This document shows positions 21,190-32,241 of a DNA stretch of 64,000 bases, one piece after another. The notes under the pieces are model-generated. The model saw only the letters and a program-made list of their open reading frames with translations, had not been told where the DNA came from and did not search any database. The position numbers were made by a program, and so were the translations under genes. The stretch comes from Posidonia oceanica. Taxonomy: Eukaryota; Streptophyta; Magnoliopsida; Alismatales; Posidoniaceae. The number at the start of each line of letters is the position of its first letter. The stretch's first letter is position 1. Location: NCBI GenBank assembly GCA_037176725.1, contig JAZBRS010000020.1, positions 58,866,001-58,930,000 of the forward strand, in the 5' to 3' direction.

Positions 21190-22470
21190 AAGCAATGGGC
21201 TTCAGTCCCATATCCACTCTAGATGACTTGACCAAAGAGGTCTCAAGTCCTTCGGTAAGAGGATCAACTATGTTGTCCTTTGTACCAACAAAGTCAATAG
21301 CGACCACCTTAAGAATCACAAGTTCCTTCACAGATTTTAATCTGACGCATATGTGTCACTTCATATTTTGGTTATACTTTGAGCTCTTTACATTAGTGAT
21401 TATGGTTTGGTTATTGCAATGCAAGGAAATGGCAAGAATAGGTTTGGTCATCAAAGGAATTTCTGATAATAATTCCTTGAGCCATTCTACCTCAGATGCA
21501 GTAGTATTAAAAGCACATAACTCAACCTCATAAGTAGATCGAGATATGACAATCTACTTTACAGACCTCCACGATACTGCACTTCCACCAAGGGTAAAGA
21601 CATACCAAGTTATGCCTTTACTTTCAATAGTATCAACAATCCAGCTTGCAGTACTAAATCCCTTAAGAATAGTAGGGAATTTACTATAATGCAAGCCCAA
21701 GGATATAGTTCCTTTCAAATTGCAAAGTACTCTATCCACTGCTTCCCAATGAAGCTTTCCTAGGCAACTGGTAAACCTACTAAGGTTAGATATTGCAAAA
21801 GATATGCCAAGTCTAGTGCAATTTGCTAACTACATTAAACTACCAATCATTTGAGAATATCTAAGCTGAGATACAAGGTTACCACTGGCATTCTTGTGAA
21901 GTGTGATAGAAGAATTATATGGGGTTGTTGTAGATCCACAACTCTCATAACCAAATTTCTTTAGAATTTTCTCAATATAATGAGATTGAGAAATAGCTAT
22001 TCCCTTAGCTGTAGTCAGCTTTAAGCCCAAGATCACATCAGCTAATCCCATATCCTTCATATCAAATTTACTAGGCAAGAAAGCTTTAGTTTCATTCACA
22101 ATAGACAAGTTAGTCCCAAATGTCCCAAATAATAAAATATCATCTACATATAAACACAAGATAATGCTACTATTTTCTTTGGTTTTATAATAAACACATT
22201 TATCGGTGTCATTGATAGAAAAGCCAAATGATAGAATAACTCTAATAGATTTTTCATGCCATTACTTTGGAGCTTGTTCAAGGCCATACAAGGATTTTAC
22301 AAGCCTACAGACCTTGTTTTCGTTACCTGAAAAATCATAGCCCTCAGGTTGGAAGATCACCATTAAGAAAGGCAATCTTAATGTCCATTTGATGGGCCAC
22401 AAGATGATATATAGACGCCAAGGCAATGAGTACACGTATAGTGGTCATCCTAGTAATAGGAGAATGTGTG
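21190..22470 (-). pseudogene. pol: Ty1/copia pol fragment (RT and RNase H)
   Basis: RT starts near 22460 with TTIRVLIALAS, then QMDIKIAFLNGDL, CRLVKSLYGLEQAPK and the catalytic LYVDDILLFG (about 22150). Farther on come the copia RNase H words RVLCNLKGTISLGLHY (about 21730), an ELCAFNTTASEVEWL-like segment (about 21510) and the C-terminal DPLTEGL and MGLKPI (about 21200). It is broken by stops (for example a Gln codon turned TAA after LEQAPK), a small deletion near 22345 that removes the segment before QPEGY, and further frame changes. Not functional. Confidence 0.88.
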
Positions 22471-22899
22471 TCACGACCCCAGTCACGATAGTCCAACATC
22501 CTAACACTCCTAGAGCTATCAATAGCTAAATAACTTTAAAAAAATGCAAGAGAATTAATTAAATAATTGAAAAATAGCCACTGATTTTACCTAGAACCTG
22601 TGATGTGCGGCTACGTAACTCCTACTATATGCATTAGACTTAACTGCTACTCCAATATCTGCATCTGCAAGAAAAACATTAAAATACACATGAGCGACAT
22701 CTAATAGCCACTCAACACACACCTACCATATACCAAAAACAACAAATCAGAATTGCAGTAGCTAATACTCAGCTCCCAAGCCAACACAGATGCCTCTTGT
22801 GGCAACACCAAGACTATAAACTTGCAAAGTCACAAACACTACAATACGCTATTGCAAACAAGCATAAAACCTTTGAAATATGTTTTTCAAAATCTATTT
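22471..22899. repeat. Unassigned AT-rich stretch, possible LTR fragment
   Basis: It begins TGTCACGACCCC, which resembles the start of some gypsy LTRs, and is cut off by the LTR of B at 22900. No ORF or RNA gene is seen. Confidence 0.35.
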
Positions 22900-23382
22900 T
22901 GTAACACCCAGGAATTCATTTCCCTTATAATTGTACAGATTCAATGAATTCTTTTAACTGTAAACGGGTGTTACTATCATGCGTGGCTTTCTCTGTGGTT
23001 TGTTGGTGGGACCGGCTTTTGGTTTGGTCCCTAGCTCTGTTTATTTCCCTTCTGTCCGTATCTTTTATTTTATTGGCTTTCTGGTCCTTCCCTGGTGTGT
23101 TGTGCAATTTGGCTGATGCCTGTGCAAGATTCTTCGCGTAGGTCCTGCCTTACACTGTTGGAGTTGTGCGTTTGCTGTAGCATAATTCGTGGAGTCCATG
23201 CCGGTTGGTGAGGGACCGAGATCCTACCTTTATGTTGGACAGTTGGCACCTGTGTATCTGCAGTCTCACGACCCATGCATCTGCAGTCTCTCGAGCTGTG
23301 GCTTTAAATATGTATGCCCAGCAACAAACATCTCCCACACTCCATCTTCCACTCCACGTCCCTCATATCTCTCTCTCGTCCT

Positions 23383-23383
<1 letters not shown>

Positions 23384-23416
<33 letters not shown>

Positions 23417-23449
23417 TCTCACATCTCTCCCTCCCTCTCCACATCCCTC

Positions 23450-23483
<34 letters not shown>
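23384..23483 (+). repeat. (CT)n microsatellite in LTR of B
   Basis: Two near-pure CT runs (about 23384-23413 and 23455-23482) separated by CT-rich sequence, just downstream of the putative transcript start. Confidence 0.9.
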
Positions 23484-23486
<3 letters not shown>

Positions 23487-24397
23487 ACTGCTCTGCTCTA
23501 CAAGTCGGCAGACATACGCCCTTTCCCCGAGCTTATCCTCTCCCCCACCTCTCTTCCACGTCCTTCTTCCCCACTCGTTCTCCTTCGTTCCCCTTCCACC
23601 TCCTCCGAACCCCTTGTACTCCTCCTCCTTTCCCCAATCTGTGTACGCACGAGTGGGTGGCGAAGTGTTGGAACTCTACACCCGGAGATCGCCCCTGTTT
23701 GCGCGAGCATTGGGCCGTTCTAAGGTGGTGGCATCGTCGACAAACTCCTCCCCTGTGCTCGAGCACTGGTGAAGGTTAGTCGAGCTTCAGTGTTGAGTTT
23801 GGGTTCGTCTTCCCCTCTGCTTGGTCTAACTTGGCTCGGTGGGTGGCTATGAGGCGGGGTGCAGCGATCTTGAGCTTGTGTGGTCTCTAGTCTTCTTCCA
23901 GTGGTCGAGCGAGCTCTGAGGAAGGTCTCGAGGCACCTGGAGCCGCAGGTGGTCGTCACCGAAGAAGACAGTGGTGTACCCTGTTTTAAGGTGCACACCT
24001 CACATTCCTCCTCTAAATAGCTTAATAATGATATGGTTGTGTTCCTTGTGATGATTCTAGCATGATAGAAGTGGTTTCATGATTTTAGGATGATTATGTG
24101 ATTTTTAATCCAAGTTATTTAACTTTGGTTTATACTATTCAATTAATAGTTTTCTTGGGATTTTCGAGAAGTATATGCTATGAAATGGTGCGATTTTGGT
24201 AGTGAATGATTCCATGTTTCAACACGCACATTTTGATATATTGCATGTTGGTTTTGGTTGGATGTGGTAGAGGATTGGATTTTTGGGATTTTTAGTCTTA
24301 GCTCTCTGTTTTTCAGAAAAATCGCCTGGCTTAGTATGCTGTTTTCCTTCGGCATGCCGAGCCCATTCCTGGGGATGCCCCTGAATTCCTGATCCAG

Positions 24398-24560
24398 TTG
24401 ACTGAATATGTTCGGTTTGCCGATCTGGCTCTCGGGTGCGGCTCCTCATTCCTAGTCCGGTCGACCGAAACTTTTCGGTCTACCGAACCAGCACCTGGAA
24501 GCAAGCCCAGTCCCTGGTCCAGTCAACTGACCATTTTCGATCTACCGAACCAGGCCCTGA
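24398..24560 (+). repeat. Three degenerate repeats in LTR of B
   Basis: Three diverged copies of a word like GTCGACCGAAACTTTTCGGT followed by CTACCGAACCAG, around 24398-24425, 24455-24495 and 24520-24560. Each contains a small inverted repeat (ACCGAAA...TTTCGGT in the best copy). Confidence 0.7.
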
Positions 24561-24724
24561 GTCAGTTGCAGGGTTGTTTTCAAGTGGTTTTCAGTTAGTT
24601 TTAATTACTGTTGATTAATGCCTTGGCTTTGTGGATTACTTGGTAGCATGAAAACGTTTTTCGGAATGATTTTTGAGGAAAACGTGGATATATTTTCAAA
24701 TAGATTTTTGCCATGGTTTGCTGG

Positions 24725-24912
24725 ACCAAGACTCCGAGGTGAGTGTAGCTTGGACCCGAGAATGTGACTACGTTCCTGGTGTGTCGGACACATCACCGGG
24801 GTTGAGGTCATTGGGCCAAGATACCGAGGTGAGTGTCGCCTGGACACGGGAATGCGACGACGTTCCTGGTGTGTCGGACATGTCTCCGAGGTTGAGGTCT
24901 GGGGGTCGAGGT
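24725..24912 (+). repeat. Tandem duplication of about 100 bp in LTR of B
   Basis: Two copies share CCGAGGTGAGTGT, TGGACCCGAGAATG / TGGACACGGGAATG, ACGTTCCTGGTGTGTCGGAC and GGTTGAGGTC in order. They differ at several bases, so the duplication is not recent. Confidence 0.8.
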
Positions 24913-25790
24913 GCCGTCCGTACCTAATGGTATCGTGGCAGCGGACACGGGAGGTATGATACTCTTACGTAGCTGGACGTGATATCCTGTTTGCTACGGG
25001 TACCAAGACTCGCCATTGGGGTGCTGAGGAGCCCTGAGGGTTTCGAGCACTGAGTTTGGGTGCCGATAGTGTATGCCTTGTAGTCTTGTCTCGAGTGTGG
25101 ACAGCTTGCCCAGGTGGGGTGAGTTGCTTTCCCAGGTGGGGATCGCTTTTGAGGCTCCTTTAGGTGGGAGGATGCCGAGACAGGCACGCTCTGCCATAGG
25201 GTGGGTGTCCGTGGTAGTGCAGTATACTTCGGTGATTGCTTCTAGGCCAGAGTTGGTTGCTTGGCGCTGAGCAACACGACACATTTTGTTTCACTTGTTG
25301 TTTTTGAGATTTTTGGCTAGAGTGGGCCTTGAGCTTTTCCGCCTTTACAGCGTCGTAGTAGTTTGCCGAGTTTTGGCCGATGGGCCGTGATTTGATAAAT
25401 AGGCTTTGAAATGGATATAGATTTCAATGGAATGGTTTATGGCTTGGAGGAAAATGATTTGAATAGCATTTATTGATATAATGGTTTTGGATCCGATTTA
25501 TTTCCGCATTGAATTTTATTCCGATTTTGGCGTGGTTTTCCGTGGAGTGTGTGCTGGGTGACATTTCTGGTCACTCACGTGTTTTCTTTGTGGTTTTAGT
25601 TGCAGGTGCAAGTGAGTAGCGGTTTGCATTTATAGTGCACATAGTCGGAGTCACGTAGCCGTCCACTGTAGGTTCCTGATAGATATTATTTGTATTATTA
25701 GCTTGTGATTATTTAAATTTAGCATTTGTTTATGTTTAAATTTATTTTGGCTAATGGATCTTGTGAGTAGCGACTCGGGTCATTACAGGT

Positions 25791-25804
25791 TGGTATCAGA
25801 GCCC
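25791..25804 (+). other. Primer-binding site, initiator tRNA-Met
   Basis: TGGTATCAGAGCCC lies three bases after the LTR end. It matches the usual PBS of plant chromoviruses, complementary to the 3' end of initiator tRNA-Met. Confidence 0.88.
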
Positions 25805-25956
25805 AGGTTCACTAGGTCGCACTAGCCTAGGGGTGTTCGGTCTAGTGACTCCATAGGAATGTATGTCATGATTGTGTCTGCACCTATCGATTTTACCATG
25901 ATTTTTGTTTGTTTCCCTGATTGTTGTGCAGGTAGTTTGTTCTTTTCTGCAACAGA

Positions 25957-27093
25957 ATGTCTCATCGAGGTCGTAGTAAGGGCAAGGCCCCTGATGAGGA
26001 GTCCGGTTCTCGGGAAGAGAGCAAATGGCAGGGAATACTGACCGAGCTACGGAACTTGGTGCATGTGATCTCTCATGCTTTCAGCAAGAGTGGCTCAAGT
26101 TGATCGTCAGGAGATCCGTGGTTGTGCCAGCTGAGCAAGTTACATGCGCCAACGTTCAAGGGCAAGGGTGGGCCTGAGGAGAGCGAGACGTGGTTGCGGA
26201 GGATCGAGAAGATTTTGGACAGCATGGCGTGTCTGGTAGAGCATTGGGTGCAGTTAGCTGCCTATCTACTGGAGGGTGACGTAGACTAGTGGTGGAAGTC
26301 CGTGCGGCAGCTGAAGTTCCTGGAATCTGTGATGGTTGAAATCAAGTGGAAGGATTTCGAGGCAGCCTTCAACGAGAAATACTTTCCCGATCATGTGCGG
26401 GATAAGTTTGATCGAGAATTCCAGAACTTGCAGCAGGGTAATATGACTATGGCTGAGTATGAAGCTGCATTTGCCCGTCTGGAGCACTTCACCCAAGTCT
26501 TTGACTCTAAGGAGTGGTGGGCGAAGAGGTTCATGGAGGGTCTCCAACCCAGGCTGAAGCTGAAGGTGATGGCCTGCCGGTGCCAGACTATAGCGGAGAT
26601 GGTGGAGGTGGCTTCCCACTTCAAGGATGAATACAAGTAGTATATGGAAGGTTGTCCTAATGGAAAGTCCAAGACATCTTTTGCTTCCCATTTTTCCTTC
26701 TCCAGCATGTCGAGTTCTAGTGGCGCGGGTGGCGCTGGGAAGAGAAGGAAGGATAGGGCCAGAGGTACTTCTGGTGCCTAGCATAGTTTTGGTGGAGGCA
26801 GCGACTCTGGTCCTAGCCCGTCAAGTTCCAGTGGTCCGAGAGGTGCTCAATGCTTCCAGTGTGGCTAGGTGGGTCACTTTGCTGCGAATTGCCCTTGATC
26901 ACAGCAAGCGCCAATTCAAGGTCAACCGGTGTGCTACAACTACAGGAGACCGGGGCACGTCCAGGGATCTTGTCCCGATCCTCCCATAAGAGCAGGGAGT
27001 GCACCGCAGCAACCGACCAAGGGGCATGTTTTCACCATCACTGCTCCCGACTCGGGGCCTTCTGGTGATGTTGTAGAGGGTAAGAACTGGTAG
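25957..27093 (+). pseudogene. gag: Chromovirus gag of element B
   Basis: The frame starts ATG 25957 (MSHRGRSKGKAP) and runs to TAG 27091-27093. It contains LHAPTFKGKGGPEESETWL (about 26140), the retrotransposon Gag core (about 26300-26640, with FEAAFNEKYFP, LQQGNMTMAEYEAAF and GLQPRLK) and two knuckles, CFQCG..GHFAANC (about 26850) and a damaged CYNYRRPGHVQGSC (about 26930) whose second Cys is Tyr. Internal stops include TGA near 26101, TAG at 26287 and 26638, a TAG replacing the usual residue in the first knuckle, and a TGA after it. The final TAG lies inside the putative intron 27080-27194, so an intact ancestor would end Gag here only when the intron is retained. Confidence 0.85.
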
Positions 27094-27194
27094 ACCTTTG
27101 GGTAGTGTAACCCTTTGTGTCTTTTGTTGTAATTCCCCTGTATTATGAACTATCGCTTAATTGGGGATAATGATGGTTTGTGCTTGGCCATTAG
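27080..27194 (+). other. Candidate intron at the Gag/protease junction of element B
   Basis: Borders are AGAGG|GTAAGA and GGCCATTAG|GTTC, and the segment is 115 bp and AT-richer than its flanks, with CTTAAT as a possible branch site. Gag is read in frame 1 and pol in frame 2. Removing exactly this segment joins the frames through a split Gly codon, giving VEG before SFLVAGRMAKILFDSGST, the order expected at a chromovirus Gag/protease junction. Retention puts TAG 27091 twelve bases into the intron. Splicing is inferred. Confidence 0.6.
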
Positions 27195-30100
27195 GTTCTT
27201 TTCTCGTGGCAGGCCGGATGGCCAAGATTCTTTTTGACTCAGGGAGTACATTCTCCTATGTGTCTGACTCTTTTGCGGTAGAAATGGAGGATAGACCAGC
27301 TAAGCTGGCCTTTCACCTTGATGTGGTGACGCCACTGGGGGAGCACAGTTTAGCCTGGAGGTTTCAGCCATCTGTCAACCTAGAGCTGAATGGTTAGGAG
27401 TTCGATGCCACCCTTTTTATCATGGACATGCAAGAGTATGACGTGATCTTGGGCATGGACTGGCTGGGTTAGCAGTCAGCTTTGATCGACCGTGCTCGAA
27501 GGAGAGTATATTTTGGAGCTGCTGATGTCGATTCCTTCTTTGTGCAAGTTGTGTGCCAGGGTGAGCCTAGATTTGTCATTTCGGTAATGAAGGCTTACAA
27601 GTCACTGACCAAGGGTTGTGTGGGGTATCTGGCTAGTGTGGTTACCTCCACTTCTCTGGAGTTGGGCGTGCACAACATTTCTGTAGTGTGCGAATATCCC
27701 AATGTCTTTCCTGATGACTTGCCTAGAATGCCACCTCGTAGGGATGTAGAGTTCGCTATTGAGCTGGTCCCGGGGTCTAGTGCTATGTCGAAGCCTCTTT
27801 ACTGCATGGCACCAGCGGAGCTAAGAGAGCTCAAGGCTTAGCTGTAGGAGTTGCTGGACAAGGGTTTTATTAGGCTGAGTGTATCTCCATGGGGAGTGCC
27901 TGTCTTATTTGTTCGAAAGAAGGATGGTTCACTTCGATTGTGCATAGATTACTGGATGCTGAACCAAATCACTATAAAGAACAAGTATCCCTTGCCTCGC
28001 ATTGATGACCTGTTCGATTAGTTGCAGTCGGCTTCGGTATTTTCGAAGATAGATCTGAGGTCAGGATACCACTAGTTGCGGATCCAGGACTCAGACATCC
28101 AGAAGACTGCTTTCCGAACACGGTACGACCATTATGAGTTCATGGTTATGCCGTTCGGCTTAACCAACGCACCTGCCACATTCATGGACCTGATGAATAG
28201 GATATTCAGACCATTCTTAGACCAGTTCATCGTGGTTTTTGTTGACGATGTTCTGATCTACTCTCCCGATGTGGACACTCATGCCCTACACTTATGGCCG
28301 ATGCTGGATACTCTGAGGTAGCACCAGTTGTATGCTAAGTTCTCCAAGTGTGAGTTCTGGCTGAGTGAGGTTATGTTCCTCTACCACTTTATCTCAGGAG
28401 AAGGCATCAGAGTGGATCCTGCCAAGGTCGAGGCAGTCAGCAGTTGGGAGAGGCCCAGGATAGTGACGGAAATCAGGAGTTTCCTGGGTTTGGCGAGTTA
28501 CTATAGGAGGTTTATCAGGGATTTCTCCTCTGTTGCATCATCCCTGACAGCTCTTACCAGGAAAGGGGTTCCATTCATCTGGGACCACGACTGTGAGGCG
28601 AGCTTCAATGAGTTAAAGGCTCATTTGACTTTCGCCCCTGTTTTGACCCTACCTTCTGGAAGTGGTGGTTTCACTGTGTACAACGATTCTAGTAGAGTTG
28701 GGTTAGGTGGTGTTTTGATGCAGCATGGCAATGTTGTGGCGTATGCCTCTCACCAGCTGAAGGATCAGGAGAAGAACTACGCGACTCATGATTTAGAGAT
28801 GGCTACCATGGTGTTCACACTTAAGCGCTGGCGACACTACCTGTATAAGGAACAGTTTGAGATCTACACAGATCACAAGAGTCTGAAGTATATCTTCACA
28901 TAGAGGGACCTCAACATGTGGCAGCGGAGGTGAGTGGAATTTCTGAAGGACTATGATTTTAACTTGTCCTACCACCCTAGGAAGGCCAACGTGGTCGCCG
29001 ATGCTCTGAGTCGATGTATGCACGTAATGGCAAGCTTGATGGTCAAGGAGTGAACCATGCTGGAGGATCTAATAGGCTGCAGACTCAAGAAGCAACCTGG
29101 GGGAGCGGTTGGCGCCTGGGTGGCCAACCTGTCCATTCGCCCCAAGTTGTTGGAATTCATCATTGCCTGTCAACAGATGGATCCTTTTGTTTCGGAGACT
29201 ATTGGGAATCTGGAGGCTGGAGAATAGTCTCATTTCTCTCTTGGCACATATAGAGAGTTGAGATTTGATCTGCGGTTGTATGTGCCCTAGTATGAGGAGG
29301 CCAGGCAGAGGCTACTAGACGAAGCTCATCGATCCAAGTACACCATCCATCTAGGAAGCACGGAGATGTTCTAGGACCTGAAGAGGAATTTTTGGTGGCC
29401 TGGCATGAAGAGAGATGTTTCTGACCATGTGGCACAATGTATGACTTGCCAGTTGGTCAAGGCAGAGCACCGGAGGCCTGGAGGGACCCTGCAGCCATTG
29501 AATATCCCTGTATGGAAATGGAAACATGTATCTATGGACTTCGTGACTGGTTTGCCGCATACCAGGAGGAAGAATGACACCGTATGGGTGATCGTGGATT
29601 GGCTGACCAAGTCTGCACATTTTCTGGCAATGTAGGTGAATCTCCCTATGCATCGGTTAGTAGAATTGTATGTGTCGGAGATTGTCTGGTTGTATGGTGT
29701 TCCTGTGTCCATCATGTCTGACAGAGACACACGGTTTACCTCAAGGTTCTCAAGGACTCTGCACGACATTCCACCCTCAGTCTGATGGTCAGACAAAGAG
29801 GACCATTCAGACATTGGAGGATATGCCCAGAGCTTGTGCCCTAGAGTTCCAAGGGAGTTGGGTGGACCACCTGTCACTGATAGAGTTTGCCTACAACAAC
29901 AACTCTAGCATCGGGATTGTGCCATACGAAGCTTTGTATGGTAGGTCGTGCAGATCGCTGGTTTGCTAGAGCGAAGTAGGGGAGCGTCAGCTACTTAGTC
30001 CTGAGATCGTGCAACAGTATGCGGACAAGATAGATTTGATCTGCAGTAGACTTGTGACTATACAAAGTCGACAGAAGAGCTATGCCGATCAGAGGCGGAG

Positions 30101-30295
30101 ACCGCTAGAATTCCAGGTGGAGGACTTTGTATTTCAGAAGGTTTCACCGACCAAGGGTGTGATGAGGTTTGGGAAGCGTAGGAAGCTAAGTCCCCGCTAT
30201 ATTGGCCCACACTAGATCACCCACAGGGTTGGTGAGGTTGCTTATAGGCTGGCCCTATCACTAGAACTGGCATCTGTACAAGACGTTGTGGATAT
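27195..30295 (+). pseudogene. pol: Chromovirus pol of element B (PR, RT, RNase H, IN)
   Basis: Protease: LFDSGST at about 27230 (aspartic protease site). RT: ELVPGSS and KPLY (about 27770), [33 protein letters not shown] and catalytic FVDDVLIYS (about 28240). RNase [18 protein letters not shown] and [11 protein letters not shown] (about 28675-28900). Integrase: zinc-finger part WWPGMKRDVSDHV..C..C (about 29395), D in MDFVTGLP, D in SDRDTRF, E in VPYEALYG (about 29930). The frame holds a dozen or more stops, most where the family has Gln. A deletion with frame change near 29745 removes the stretch between TSRF and FHPQSDGQ. Sequence stops at YRLALSLELASV, before any chromodomain. Confidence 0.9.
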
Positions 30296-31020
30296 GGGGT
30301 TTTGAGAGGAGAAATGCTTTTTGTCTTGTTTCACTTTCTCGATGTCCCCTTTTGCTTGTATTCGACTCCATCACACCACGAGTGATGAGGCCAATGTGAT
30401 CAGCACTCTAGGTTCGCTTTCGCTGGCCCTCGAGACGCCTTGGGAGATATGTTGTTGTGTGGGTTCAACTACCTTGGGACAACGCCAGCGTTGTCCAAGG
30501 GTGCCCGTACTAGATGAGTTTCTTCTTCTTCTTCTTTTCCTTGCAAAACAATAAAAAATGCGGATTAATAATGTGTAGTAAGTGGTTCAAGGTTGATTAA
30601 AAATTAATATGAAATAAAAAGAAAAATACTTACCCGAGGGGTTTTATCCCCTCGGTTACAACTAAATATGAATATGCCTAGCTACAACATGCATAAAAAA
30701 GAAATGCGATATGCAAAATAATGCTATAATAAAACCCCCTTTTTGATATATGGAAATGCAATATGGAAACTGCGAGACGCCGACGTGACGTGGTCGGAGA
30801 CAACAGTTGGCTCAATCTCTTTCCTTCCTCTCTTTTCACTCTAACTCTCAATAATTCTGTCTAAATTTCCAAAAAATGTGTCCCCCCTCAAGGCTAGGGG
30901 TACTCCTGTTTATATAGAAGTAGGGGAGAACCAGAATTGGCAAAATGGCCCAAATTAGGCATGATTGAGCAGCTGTAGCAAAAAGTTTCCCATTAAGAAG
31001 CGATACTCCCAGAGAATTTC
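30296..31020 (-). repeat. Probable LTR fragment of another element
   Basis: Minus strand shows TATATAAACAGGAG at about 30915, followed 20-80 bp on by GAGAGTTAGAGTGAAAAGAG, resembling a promoter and leader of a plant LTR. It contains a near-perfect inverted repeat (CCTTGGGACAACGC / GCGTTGTCCAAGG, 30472-30500), a perfect 8-bp hairpin (CCGAGGGG / CCCCTCGG, 30634-30655) and overlapping ACGT words near 30783. No coding sequence was recognised and the ends are not fixed. Confidence 0.4.
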
Positions 31021-32241
31021 CACATCCAGGAGTTTGAAAAATACAACAGAAGAGGTTGCCCAATCTCACACCTGAAGTTGTACTGCAGCGACCTTGCTCA
31101 GCTTCAGGCTGACGACAGGCTGTTAATTCGCTTGTTCCAGAAGAGTCTGAAGGGGCTTGCTCTCAAGTGGTTTATTTCACTCGACATGGCCACCATTAAG
31201 ACTTGGGACGACCTTTCCCAAGCGTTCCTGGAGCAGTATTCCTTCAACTTCGACTTGATCCCTAAGCGCGAGGATCTTGTCGCAATCCGACAGAAGCCCT
31301 ACAAACCATTTAGAGAGTATGTCGGTCGCTGGCACACCTTGGTCTCCCAGGTCAAAGATAGGCCCTTGGACGAGGAGTCTATTGAAATCATCATCAGGGG
31401 AGCGCAGCCAGCGACTAGGGCTCTACTCTGCCTACAACCTATCAATAGCTTTGCAGTGTTAACTCGGGTTGGCGCTTGCGTGGAAAGCTCACTGCGGAGT
31501 GGGAACTTCCCCACACTCATTGAGTTCGCAAAGCAAGCCACCGCCTCCACCAGTAGCAACAACAACAAGAACAGCAGCAACAACAGCAACAAAGGCAACA
31601 ACAACGTCGACGTCAGCTACTACAAGAAGTCGGTTATCGCCTACATCGGTTCACCCGCAGAGCTTACCCTTACAACGAGCCAGCCTGGCTCATCTCAGCT
31701 TGCATCTGCACCTAGCATCCCACACACTACACAGAGCACCGCCACCGTCGAGCCAGTGCATCACATCGCACCAACTCGGCAAGGACAACATTCGAAGCAA
31801 AGATGAGGCCGCCGCATTAAGAGCGACTTCACCCCACTTGGTGAACCGTTGAGCGCCGTCTTTTCTTAGGTTGTGTCACTTCTGAGGCTCCCGAAAACTC
31901 GTCCACCACCAAATCCACTTCCACGATGGTATGATACGAGCGTGTACTGCAATTACCATCGAGCCACGGGGCACTCGATGGATAATTGCCACACTCTTCG
32001 GGACGTCATTCAGAACCTGATTGACAATGGAGTCCTCATTGTCAGTCCATAGGAGGTAGCACACACACCTGCACCTGCACATACTAGCATAGCCAGCCCT
32101 TCCTCGCTAGAGTTTGCAAGCTCCGAGGATGTTGGGACCTTAGGGGTATATCTTCTTGCTCCCGTCCTTGCTGATTCCAACCCTTCCTCGATGGATCCCT
32201 CTGATCACATCGATTTGATCTCTTCTACTGCTTTTTCCTAG
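31021..32241 (+). pseudogene. gag: Partial Ogre-type gag in element C
   Basis: The frame covers the capsid-like part (DLAQLQADDRLLIRLFQKSL, LALKWFISLDMATIKTWDDL, EQYSFNFDLIPKREDLVAIR) and the knuckle YCNYHRATGHSMDNC with LRDVIQNLID (about 31945-32030). An Asn/Ser-rich linker (31550-31615) is a trinucleotide expansion not shared in length with A. The first 260 codons are open; stops follow at TGA 31804, TAG 31867, TAG 32050 and TAG 32239. At the first three, A has CGA, CAA and CAG, so the changes are C-to-T (the second also A-to-G). A's own four stops are sense codons here. The N-terminal third is missing. Confidence 0.85.

Larger units (their letters stand above)
20035..22470 (-). mobile_element. 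Ty1/copia retrotransposon remnant
   Basis: On the minus strand it reads RT, RNase H, a 3' untranslated stretch (20641-21189), PPT and part of the 3' LTR. The 5' part (gag, protease, integrase, 5' LTR) is missing; sequence identity stops at about 22470. The LTR side is cut by G at 20034. The opposite strand of the untranslated stretch holds nothing gene-like. Confidence 0.85.
22900..25787 (+). repeat. 5' LTR of element B (2888 bp)
   Basis: It starts TGTAACACCCAGG and ends CATTACA just before the PBS. A TTTAAATAT word at about 23305 followed by ACATCTCCCACACTCC is a plausible TATA and transcript start. The LTR includes CT microsatellites and two sets of internal repeats. Open frames in the CT-rich part are low-complexity and are not called. 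Confidence 0.85.
22900..30295 (+). mobile_element. Element B: Tekay/Del-type chromovirus, 3' truncated
   Basis: It has an LTR (22900-25787), tRNA-Met PBS (25791), gag (25957), a candidate intron and a protease-RT-RNase H-integrase frame ending near 30295. The integrase C-terminus, any chromodomain, the PPT and the 3' LTR are missing. Five bases before the LTR read TATTT, but no second duplication can be found because the other end is gone. Many stops in otherwise well-preserved motifs show an old, dead copy. Confidence 0.88.

Noticed and set aside
21183..21533. Plus-strand open frame of 116 codons
   Set aside because: It is antisense to the copia RNase H C-terminal region, which is recognisable on the minus strand.
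30634..30655. GC hairpin as a bacterial-type terminator
   Set aside because: The context is plant nuclear retroelement DNA with no upstream gene; reported only as a hairpin.
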